A DNA stretch of 30,869 bases, taken from Schizochytrium sp. CCTCC M209059. Its lineage: Eukaryota > Sar > Bigyra > Thraustochytrida > Thraustochytriidae. The stretch covers positions 62,473-93,341 of the forward strand of contig KN805390.1 of NCBI GenBank assembly GCA_000818945.1, given 5' to 3'. Below are positions 1 through 6,985 of the stretch, piece after piece (positions within the stretch are counted from its first letter, which is position 1; each line of letters begins with the position of its first letter). The notes under the pieces were generated by a model. That model was not told where the DNA came from and did no database searches. It worked only from the letters and a program-made list of their open reading frames with translations. The translations under genes and the position numbers were made by a program.

Positions 1-511
1 CGGCCAGCTGCGCGGCCTGGCTGGGAAGAGTTGTCCACAACTGCGAGTTTGCTGCAGAGCTAGAAAGCTAGCTTGCTAGCTTGCTAGTAATTGCTTGCCT
101 GCACGGGCGACTTGGTTGCAAGAGAGAGACCCTTGGGTTGGAACGGAGGCTGTCTTCCTTCCTTCCTTCGTCGACGAACACAGAAGAGACGAACGGAAAA
201 ACGCGCAAAGACACAAACACACGAACGATCAAACAAATCCTTCGAACGAAGAATTTCTGCAATCTCGCAAACGCAACATCTCAACTGTAGAGTTTCCGCA
301 TTGACATTCACATTCACATTGGCATTGGCATTGGCAGCGACATCCACATTGGCATTGGCATCGACATTGGCATTGGCACTGGCGTTCTCATTCTCATTCG
401 CATTCGCATTCGCATTCGCAGACCTCTGTAGTTTTCTCATCTCTCGGGGAGAAAGAAAACAAAAAAGCCTGTTCAGAGTTTCCGCGCAAACAAAGTAAAA
501 CTGACCCGATT
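1..511. other. Non-coding leader upstream of the 1094-aa gene
   Basis: I see no convincing gene here. The stretch holds GCTA/CTAG-type short repeats near 57-90, a TTCC run near 156-172 and a long hexamer array (separate entry). Several short ORFs overlap it on both strands, but they owe their openness to the hexamer array and their products are low-complexity. It most likely contains the promoter and 5' leader of the gene starting at 512. A 5' leader intron ending at the CAG near 420 is possible but not demonstrated. Confidence 0.5.
302..420 (+). repeat. Degenerate hexanucleotide array (CATTSG-type)
   Basis: About twenty tandem hexamers, successively ACATTC, GCATTG, ACATTG and GCATTC types, run without a break and end in CATTCGCAG. 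The gradual change of unit along the array looks like slippage followed by local homogenisation. Because 6 is a multiple of 3, several frames stay open through it on both strands. Its end in CAG resembles the repeat-to-acceptor boundary of the cytochrome b5 intron in this window. Confidence 0.8.
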
Positions 512-3500
512 ATGGACAGCGCGGGCCCGTCTCGGCAGCGAGACGAATACCCTTCGCAACGAGAGCCACCGCCGCAGCCGCAACCCCCGCCTCCTCCGGC
601 ACCGCCTTCGCTGGTACGCGCCATGAACCACAACGCGGGAGGAGGAACCAAACGCAAGGGTTCCTCTGGCGTTGGACTCGCAACTCTGAGCTCTGTAGCC
701 AGTGTTGCCGAAGACGACAGCAACGATCCAGCCCAGGGCAATGTCGCTGCGGGGAGCAGTGGCGGCATGATTGGAGGCAATAGTAACAATGCCAGTCCTA
801 GCGATATCGATGCCTCCGAGAATAGCGACTCGTCCCGCAAGAGACAACGTCGCCAGGCTCAGACGGAGAGTAAAGGCATGTCGCTGAACCAGCATATTGA
901 GTTCTTCGATCTTATCGCCCGGAATCTCAGCATGAACCGTCGCGCAGAACGCGACTGGGGCAACCTGTACGTCGAAGGAGGCCGCAAGTACGCCTCGTGG
1001 TGGTACGAGGCCTTTCCCAGCGTCAGTCTCTACAAGCAAAAGGGGAAGTTGCTTTTTTGTGAGCGTCGAGGTCGCGCCCAGCTTGGATTCTGGAAACAGC
1101 TTGTCAAACGCAAGGAACAGCTCCGCCCCTCAGAAAACCTCATCGATATGGTCGCAGGCGAGCTCGAAAAAAGGGCAAACGCCTACCCTATACCCGTTGT
1201 CGATCCCAACGCCCGCGCCGAGCTTGGTGTCAACCCATGGTCCTTTCGCGCCGAAGCCATGGTGCTCTGCGACAAGATTGCGCGCGGAGAAAAGGGACCA
1301 GGATCGATCCTCGACTGGCCTGAAACGGGGCGTCGAGCCGTCTTGGCCAAGGTCCTCGATCTCCACCGCGCATATGGGGATGGTTTCGAGGGTGTTTCGA
1401 GGCACTTTAATCATCTCATTGTCCAGGCCGAGGTTGAGCTTGCCGTGCTCAGCGCCTGTGACTGCCATCACTGCAAGGCATGGGACGTTGGTCCCGCTCG
1501 GGGCCGCGGCCCGGAGCTTCGCTTGCTTTGGAGCCGCCGTCGCGCGGCGCTTGTTCGCTCCGTTCTCGAGCTTCACGGGGAGTATCCCGACGACGAGCTC
1601 AAGGTCGCGCAGCTTGCGCGGGCTAAACACGTTGAGCTCGAGTGCTGGCGGGACGATGCCATTATCGCCCTTCTTAAGGCCTCGCACAACCACACAACTT
1701 GTAACGTTTGTCTTGCCTCGAACGCGACGGGTTTTGCCTCGCATTTTTCTCCGGTCGCAGGCGCAGGGGGGCATTTGTCTCCCCACCCCCCTGCTGCCAA
1801 TGTCGCTACCGTGCATGGCCCCGAGCACACCTCTCGCGCTGTGATGCAAGACATGCGCCCCGAAATGGTCCAAAACCAAGAACGGCGACCTCACCCCGGG
1901 TCGCATGCAGATCACCCCGGTACTTCAGGTACGCAATCCGTTATGGATCAATCAGATGCACAAACAAACAGGAACCGCCCGCACTCGCAGCACCATCATG
2001 CCACACATCAAAATGATCATGTGCCAAGAGATCACCGAGGAGGAGGGGAAGGAGGAGATCACAGGAGCGTGGGAGGCAATCGACCGCAGCAACGAAACCC
2101 CGCGCACGAGCTCAACAGCGTAGAGGCGCAGGGACAACGCTCGCAACACCATCAACCGAGGAGTCATTTGCATTCGATGCAACATCATCACGAACACGAA
2201 CACGATCACGAACACTTTCACCCGCAGCACGGTCCTTCGGAGGACCTATCTCGTCATGCGCCGCCCATCGAACGCGTCTCAATGCATCATCCTCGTGATG
2301 ATTCTTCTGCACACCAGCACGCCCAGCAGCAAAACCATCACGTCACTCCCGAACAACAACACGCGCACATGCAGCAAATGCATCCGGATCACCACCACCA
2401 CCACCGGCAGAGCCCGGCGGCGCATCACCAGTACCGACATCATCTCCCCGAGCAGCACTCGCAATCGCACGACATCCACACTCACCGCCAGCCCACAAGC
2501 CCGCCTTCGCATCCTCATCGCGATATTGGCCAGGACCCGCAAACAAACATGCAGTCGCTACATGAGTCTGCCCGCACCCCCAGCTCGCAAACACGTAGTC
2601 CTTCGTATGTCATTATAGTCACCGACAGCGCTGAACACCGCTTTCGCGTTGTCATCTCGAGCGAGCAGCCCATGAGCAACAGCGCACCTGGCCCGAGATT
2701 GTATCCTGGCGCCCGCGTGACGATTGCATACAACGACAAGTTCGTCGAGCATCATTGGACAGGTGGTCCTATCGACGCTCTTTTCAACGCTAGCACCATC
2801 TATCCGCTTTGGGAGCGCGTGACCATTCAAATCGACAACGAGCCTCGCGAACACCTCTATTTCGAGAGCCTGAAAACGCCGGCGCTGACGCCGTCATTTG
2901 ACCATGTATCCTTTGTTGGGATCTTTGGGTACCCGCAGAGTCCTCTGAAGGAGCTGCGCGCTGTCTTGTACTCCATACACGACGCCCGGCGCGCGCTCGA
3001 CGCCCAGCGGGCGCAAGGTCGTGCGCTGTTGACGCGGAGTGGCCCGTTGCACCTGGGCCAAGGCGCGAGCGTCCACCTGCGCTGGACTTCGATCATTGAG
3101 AATCTCCAGCCTTCGAGGCGAGAAGAGGTCCTCGTCGCAGAGCGCGCCGAGACTTCATTTGCCTTTTCGGGATCTGTCCCGCCTGTGCATGGATCGAATC
3201 GAATCTCGTTGCGTGTATATGGTCGAAGCTTCAACCTGCAGGACCTCGAGCTCCTGATCGATCGTCACACTGGCGCCCCTTACGGATCTATTGCTCGTCG
3301 CGCAACGCTTTTGCCGCCGCGATCCCCGCACGTTGTCATCGGTTTTCTTTCCGAGCATGAAGTTTGGGCCAAAACTGTGCAGTACGAGCTGCAGCATGTC
3401 TTTGGCTACAACGTTCTCATCCGTGACGTGAGCCATCCGCCCCACGTTGACGTTCCCGCGGAGGTGCGCTGCGCCACAATTTTTATTTGCTTGGCACCGA

Positions 3501-3796
3501 CTCCTGGATCCTCATTACAGCTCTTTGGCTTCAACGAGTCGGAGGCAAACTATATTAATGGCGCTTGCGAAATGGGCCGCGCCATCGCTCTTTTGCTCCA
3601 TGGCAACTTGGACCTTGGCCAAGAGCTTTCACATCCTGCCTTTCACTTTCCCGCGCTGCGCAAGATGCCCGCCTTTTCGTGTCAATCGGATGCCATTCCC
3701 GCCGCTGTGGCGGAGGTGCACGCCTTTATCCAGCAAGCCATGCTCGACGCCTACGAGACTACATCGCCCAACGAGCTTACCTTTCGTCACACATAA
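512..3796 (+). CDS. 1094-aa protein of unknown function with His/Gln-rich centre and alpha/beta C-terminus
   Basis: I do not recognise this protein. It starts with a Pro-rich stretch (PPPQPQPPPPP, about residues 20-31), followed by a Ser/Asn-rich linker and a basic cluster RKRQRR (about 109-114) that would serve as a nuclear localisation signal. Residues about 120-410 form a Trp/Leu-rich, helical-looking region with two small Cys/His clusters (CDCHHC and HTTCNVC). Residues about 420-693 are low-complexity, dominated by His and Gln. From about 699 to the end the sequence is globular. The last 150 residues alternate hydrophobic strands and helices (HVVIGFLS at about 940, YNVLIRD, ATIFICLA, AIALLLHGN), suggesting a Rossmann-like or TIR-like fold, but no signature motif proves this. 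The ORF is uninterrupted over 3.3 kb with consistent composition, so it is very likely a real gene. The start at 512 is the first in-frame Met; Met38 is an alternative. Confidence 0.75.
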   Translation: MDSAGPSRQRDEYPSQREPPPQPQPPPPPAPPSLVRAMNHNAGGGTKRKGSSGVGLATLSSVASVAEDDSNDPAQGNVAAGSSGGMIGGNSNNASPSDIDASENSDSSRKRQRRQAQTESKGMSLNQHIEFFDLIARNLSMNRRAERDWGNLYVEGGRKYASWWYEAFPSVSLYKQKGKLLFCERRGRAQLGFWKQLVKRKEQLRPSENLIDMVAGELEKRANAYPIPVVDPNARAELGVNPWSFRAEAMVLCDKIARGEKGPGSILDWPETGRRAVLAKVLDLHRAYGDGFEGVSRHFNHLIVQAEVELAVLSACDCHHCKAWDVGPARGRGPELRLLWSRRRAALVRSVLELHGEYPDDELKVAQLARAKHVELECWRDDAIIALLKASHNHTTCNVCLASNATGFASHFSPVAGAGGHLSPHPPAANVATVHGPEHTSRAVMQDMRPEMVQNQERRPHPGSHADHPGTSGTQSVMDQSDAQTNRNRPHSQHHHATHQNDHVPRDHRGGGEGGDHRSVGGNRPQQRNPAHELNSVEAQGQRSQHHQPRSHLHSMQHHHEHEHDHEHFHPQHGPSEDLSRHAPPIERVSMHHPRDDSSAHQHAQQQNHHVTPEQQHAHMQQMHPDHHHHHRQSPAAHHQYRHHLPEQHSQSHDIHTHRQPTSPPSHPHRDIGQDPQTNMQSLHESARTPSSQTRSPSYVIIVTDSAEHRFRVVISSEQPMSNSAPGPRLYPGARVTIAYNDKFVEHHWTGGPIDALFNASTIYPLWERVTIQIDNEPREHLYFESLKTPALTPSFDHVSFVGIFGYPQSPLKELRAVLYSIHDARRALDAQRAQGRALLTRSGPLHLGQGASVHLRWTSIIENLQPSRREEVLVAERAETSFAFSGSVPPVHGSNRISLRVYGRSFNLQDLELLIDRHTGAPYGSIARRATLLPPRSPHVVIGFLSEHEVWAKTVQYELQHVFGYNVLIRDVSHPPHVDVPAEVRCATIFICLAPTPGSSLQLFGFNESEANYINGACEMGRAIALLLHGNLDLGQELSHPAFHFPALRKMPAFSCQSDAIPAAVAEVHAFIQQAMLDAYETTSPNELTFRHT

Positions 3797-4508
3797 GCGC
3801 CAGAAATCCTACCTGAAAATTGCTTTGATCCCTTGCGTTTCGACTTTTTTCCAAGCGAAAGTGTGCGCGTGCACGGGCTCTCGTGCCTGCCCCCGTCGAC
3901 GTCGATCTAGACTTGCCTTGCCTTGCCTTGCCTTGCCTTGCCCGTTCTCCGACGCAGCCACTCGACGATCAGGTGGCAAAGGCTGACGTTGGCCAATTCC
4001 TGCTACAGGAAGCCCTTCATCCCACAATTCACAAGACCGCCGTCACAATTGGTCAGCCGAGACCTGAATAATGTGCGACATTTTCTCTTGCCTTTTGATA
4101 CTAGTCACTCGTTTGCTTTGCAATGGTTCAGGGAAGGAGGCCTTCTTACTTTTATACCATTTTCAGTTTTCGTTTGCTCTATGCTTACCTGCATCGTAAA
4201 GAACTGAGTCGTCCAGCCAAAAACATTATCAATCTACAATCGTTCTTGTCAAATACAATCAGTTTCTGGCCTTCTAAATACAATGAGAAGGAATTGAGTC
4301 AAGCAAAAATCATAGCACACACTTCTTGACAAAAAGGTTTTGCCAAGATCGAGTCCTGGGCTCGACAAGTTAATTGCCTAGGATCCAACTACAGACGTTG
4401 CTAAAGATCTACATTCTTAATGCGATATTTCCACTTGACGATCACGAGTATACATGACCTTGCGTCAGGTTGCGCGGACGCTTCAGCTGCTCGAAGGTTC
4501 TCAATGAA
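3797..4508. other. Intergenic spacer, AT-richer in its second half
   Basis: This lies between the convergent 3' ends of the 1094-aa gene and the minus-strand repeat gene. It holds one CTTGC array (separate entry). From about 4080 to 4450 it is visibly AT-richer than most of the window. Short ORFs occur (for example 4123-4329) but show no recognisable protein character. I see no RNA gene. Confidence 0.5.
3912..3942 (+). repeat. (CTTGC)n pentanucleotide array
   Basis: About six tandem CTTGC units lie shortly after the stop codon at 3796. The same unit recurs at 11285-11340, and a related decamer occurs at 5241-5357, so this motif is widespread in the window's non-coding DNA. Confidence 0.9.
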
Positions 4509-5195
4509 CTAAAACTGAGGGGCTGATGAAGCTGATGAACTAGTTCTTCCGAAAGGATTTCTGATAGTGCTAGGCGCTGTTGAATAGTGGAATGAGCCCA
4601 GGTTAGGTACGTTCCAGTCAGTTGGAACGCTCCAGTCAGTTGAAACCGTGGAACTCCTAGATCGTGACGAGCGATCAGAACCAGGAATCGAGTCAGCGCT
4701 CTGCCGATATCCTCTGCTGGATGCCGTAGCTTGACTTTGCCGAGATCTTCTGCTGGATGCCGTAGCTTGACTCTGCCGAGATCCTTGGTTGAGGTTCGCA
4801 GCCTGCATCAGCTCAATTCTCCTGCTGGATTTCGCAGCCTGGCTCTCCCGAAGTCCTCTGCTGGATGCCGTAGCTTGACTCCGCCGAGACCCTCCATTGA
4901 AGTTCGCAGCCAGATCCCGCCAAGATTCTTCGTTGGTGTTCGCAGCAAGACTCTGCCGAAATCCTGTGCTAGACGTTGTAGACTGACTCTGCCGAGACCC
5001 TTCATTGAAGTTCGCAGGCAGATTCCGCCAAAATTCTTCGTTGGTGTTCGCAGCCTGATTCGGCTGATTTTTTCTGCTGGGCGTACCTTGCCTGCCATTG
5101 GTGGCTACTTGTGAGCCGTTGGAAAGATTCTTTCCGCGAGCTTGTGGAGAACGTGCACAACGTCCTCTACCCTGACTCGATTTGCTATTGCCCAT
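4509..5195 (-). CDS. Tandem-repeat Ser/Gln/Asn-rich protein with MGNSKS N-terminus
   Basis: A 228-aa hydrophilic protein that I cannot assign to a known family. It begins MGNSKSSQGRGR. Gly2 with Ser6 fits the N-myristoylation pattern G-x3-S, so membrane attachment is plausible. Residues 48-83 and 84-119 are two copies of a roughly 36-residue unit (AANTNEE-WR-L-ANFN-GSR-SQ...SS-GxR-S). They are followed by shorter QSQATASSR units to about residue 156. A Ser-rich tail contains two TDW motifs. The protein has no Cys-rich, catalytic or membrane segment apart from the N-terminus. It is transcribed away from the gene at 5853, whose product starts with a similar sequence, and the two ATGs are 657 bp apart. 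The start context, CAAGATGGGCAA, is the same as that of cytochrome b5 in this window. Repeats also keep other frames open, so the frame choice rests on the MGN start and its resemblance to the neighbour. Confidence 0.55.
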   Translation of the reverse strand: MGNSKSSQGRGRCARSPQARGKNLSNGSQVATNGRQGTPSRKNQPNQAANTNEEFWRNLPANFNEGSRQSQSTTSSTGFRQSLAANTNEESWRDLAANFNGGSRRSQATASSRGLRESQAAKSSRRIELMQAANLNQGSRQSQATASSRRSRQSQATASSRGYRQSADSIPGSDRSSRSRSSTVSTDWSVPTDWNVPNLGSFHYSTAPSTIRNPFGRTSSSASSAPQF

Positions 5196-5210
5196 CTTGC
5201 TTCTTCTCTC

Positions 5211-5240
5211 CCTTTACCCTTTACCCTTTACCCTTTACCC
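5211..5240 (+). repeat. (CCCTTTA)n heptamer array
   Basis: Four tandem CCCTTTA heptamers directly precede the CTTG-rich decamer array in the divergent intergenic region. The unit is not the common TTAGGG or TTTAGGG telomere repeat in either orientation. Confidence 0.85.
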
Positions 5241-5357
5241 TTGCTTGCCTTGTCTTGCCTTGTCTTGCCTTGTCTTGCCTTGTCTTGCCTTGTCTTGCCT
5301 TGTCTTGCCTTGTCTTGCCTTGTCTTGCCTTGTCTTGTCTTGCCTTGTCTTGCCTTC
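5241..5357 (+). repeat. (TTGCCTTGTC)n decamer array in a divergent promoter region
   Basis: About eleven nearly perfect copies of the decamer TTGCCTTGTC make a strongly pyrimidine-biased strand. The array lies between two divergently transcribed MGN-repeat genes, about 50 bp from the start of one and 500 bp from the other. A promoter or nucleosome-excluding role is inference. The regularity of the array is directly visible. Confidence 0.9.
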
Positions 5358-5852
5358 CCTTGCTTTGCTTCTTGTTCCCTCTCTGCGTTACGGTTCTGCT
5401 GCAGCAAGCTCGCCACCACGCACGGCATCGTATCACCCGCGACGCAGGTTCCCGCTCACGCGGCCTGGCACAGGTTCTCCTCACAGTCAGGAGTGAGTGA
5501 CCTGCACGTCTCGGGAAACGAAGGCACGCAGAGAACGGAGGAGAACCTGAGCAAAAGCCAGCCACACAAAAGAGGTCTAAGAAAGCCTGGCCACCGTGAC
5601 AGAAGAGAACGTGTTCTCATAAAGCCAGCGACGAGGAAGAACATCCACAGAGCCTCCGGACGAGGGGAACTAGAAAGTGACGTATGCGCTTAGTGGAGTC
5701 TTGGCAGCAAAACCGAAACGCAAGAGAGAGAAGGCGAACAAAGTAGCTCGATCTTTGCGCTTGGTGAACGAACTCCTCGCAGCAAAACCGAAACCAAAAC
5801 GCCCGAAAGAAGGCAAAAGAAGTAGCTCGAAAAGCAACAGCAAGCAGCAAGG

Positions 5853-6473
5853 ATGGGAAACGGCAGATCGCGTGCCAACCAGGGGCGAGATCGTTCGATT
5901 ACCCCTCCTCCAGGTCTCCCTCCCCGGGGTCCCTATCCTCCGGGTCTCCCTATTCCGGGTCTCCGAGGACAGCAGCAACCAGTGCCACAGCCAAACGGTC
6001 TCCGAGGACGGCAGCAACCAATGCCACAGTGGAACGATGCTCCTCCAGGTTTCCGAGGACGGCAGCAACCAATGCCACAGCGGAACGATGCTCCTCCGGG
6101 TTTCCGAGGACGGCAGCAACCAATGCCACAGCGGAACGATGCTCCTCCGGGTCTCCGAGGACGGCAGCAACCAATGCCACAGCGGAACGATGCTCCTCCG
6201 GGTTTCCGAGGACAGCAGCAACCAGTGCCACAGAGGAACGATGCTCCTCCGGGTTTCCGAGGACAGCAGCAACCAATGCCACAGCGGAACGATGCTCCTC
6301 CGGGTTTCCGAGGACGGCAGCAACCAACGCCACAGCGGAACGATGCTCCTCCGGGACAGAATCGGAACTCGACAGATACCAATGATCCGTTCCCCTTCGC
6401 TGATCGGCCGCTACTGCCGGAGCATGTGCGTCGCGCTCTCGCTCGCGCTGCCTCTGGACCGTTTCCCGGCTAG
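5853..6473 (+). CDS. Pro/Gln-rich 17-residue tandem-repeat protein with MGNGRS N-terminus
   Basis: A 206-aa protein with no family I can name. It begins MGNGRSRANQGRDR, where Gly2 and Ser6 fit the N-myristoylation pattern. This aligns with MGNSKSSQGRGR of the divergent neighbour. A Pro-rich segment follows, then a 13-residue partial unit (37-49) and seven full 17-residue units (50-168) of the form GFRGRQQPMPQRNDAPP, varying only at F/L, R/Q, M/V/T and R/W. The tail (169-206) is non-repetitive (NDPFPFADRPLLPEHVRRAL). The 51-nt DNA unit is a multiple of three, so every frame on both strands is open here. I prefer this frame because of the MGN start, its AAGGATGGG context and the paralogous N-terminus. 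A longer overlapping frame starting at 5677 is the main alternative. Confidence 0.55.
   Translation: MGNGRSRANQGRDRSITPPPGLPPRGPYPPGLPIPGLRGQQQPVPQPNGLRGRQQPMPQWNDAPPGFRGRQQPMPQRNDAPPGFRGRQQPMPQRNDAPPGLRGRQQPMPQRNDAPPGFRGQQQPVPQRNDAPPGFRGQQQPMPQRNDAPPGFRGRQQPTPQRNDAPPGQNRNSTDTNDPFPFADRPLLPEHVRRALARAASGPFPG
5961..6356 (+). repeat. 51-bp coding minisatellite, one 39-bp unit plus seven full units
   Basis: A partial 39-bp unit (5961-5999) is followed by seven 51-bp units (6000-6356) that differ by only a few substitutions. This is strong recent homogenisation or expansion. Changes such as CGG/CAG and ATG/GTG are shared between non-adjacent units, suggesting unequal exchange. Confidence 0.9.
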
Positions 6474-6564
6474 TCATCCGGTTTTTAAGCGTGCTCAAAG
6501 AATCCCGAATTCTGTCCCTGTGAACTCCTTATAAGAAAAAGTATCGAGTAAAGGACACAAAGTA

Positions 6565-6568
6565 ATAT
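6565..6568 (+). repeat. ATAT target-site duplication, left
   Basis: ATAT directly precedes the CCCGATGA terminus and is matched by ATAT directly after the right terminus (11140-11143). ATAT is its own reverse complement, so it could instead be the outermost part of the inverted repeat. A 4-bp duplication beside a CCC end matches the piggyBac pattern, although the classical piggyBac target is TTAA. Confidence 0.6.
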
Positions 6569-6610
6569 CCCGATGACAGAAATCTATTGTGGACGAAGGT
6601 CCACAATAGA
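6569..6610 (+). repeat. Left terminal inverted repeat with perfect subterminal hairpin
   Basis: CCCGATGA (6569-6576) is followed by a perfect 12-bp inverted repeat. The arm TCTATTGTGGAC (6583-6594) and its complement GTCCACAATAGA (6599-6610) are separated by GAAG. The inner core TNTGTGGA recurs in the right end, so it is a good candidate for the transposase binding site. Confidence 0.85.
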
Positions 6611-6985
6611 CACCTATATGACGATTTCCTAATTAATCGGCCCTCACGGCCCGGTGGTGCAGAGATACAAGAATATCGTATTGTTGACTAAGGATGACAA
6701 TAAGTATAGGAAATAAGCAGTGTTTTTGAACTATCAGTTGAAAATTCGGTTACAAGCGTTACAACTTTCGTTTCAATGGGCCGAGTCGTGTTTGCTCGCT
6801 TCATGTAGGCGATGATTGTGCGGATCTAGCAGGTCTACAGAGCAAGTTTGGAGCTCAAAATTTCTATGTAGATCATTTTGAGTTAAAATACAAGTTGCTA
6901 TGTTCGAAACGCGAGAAAATCCTATCGATCTCTCTGCCATGGCACTTCGTAAACTGTACTCATACTCAACGTGCTGGTTGCAAGC

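Noticed and set aside
1059..1915. 261-aa ORFs on both strands inside the 1094-aa gene
   Set aside because: They are frame shadows within a longer, better supported reading frame and have no recognisable motifs.
4123..4329. 68-aa plus-strand ORF in the spacer
   Set aside because: Short, no family resemblance, located in AT-rich DNA and without a supporting context.
5211..5240. CCCTTTA heptamers as an interstitial telomere
   Set aside because: Neither strand reads TTAGGG or TTTAGGG in any register, and the array is only four units inside a gene-spacing microsatellite cluster.
5961..6356. Regular 51-bp repeats as a CRISPR-like array
   Set aside because: The repeats are contiguous with no unique spacers, lie in a eukaryotic genome and encode an in-frame peptide repeat.
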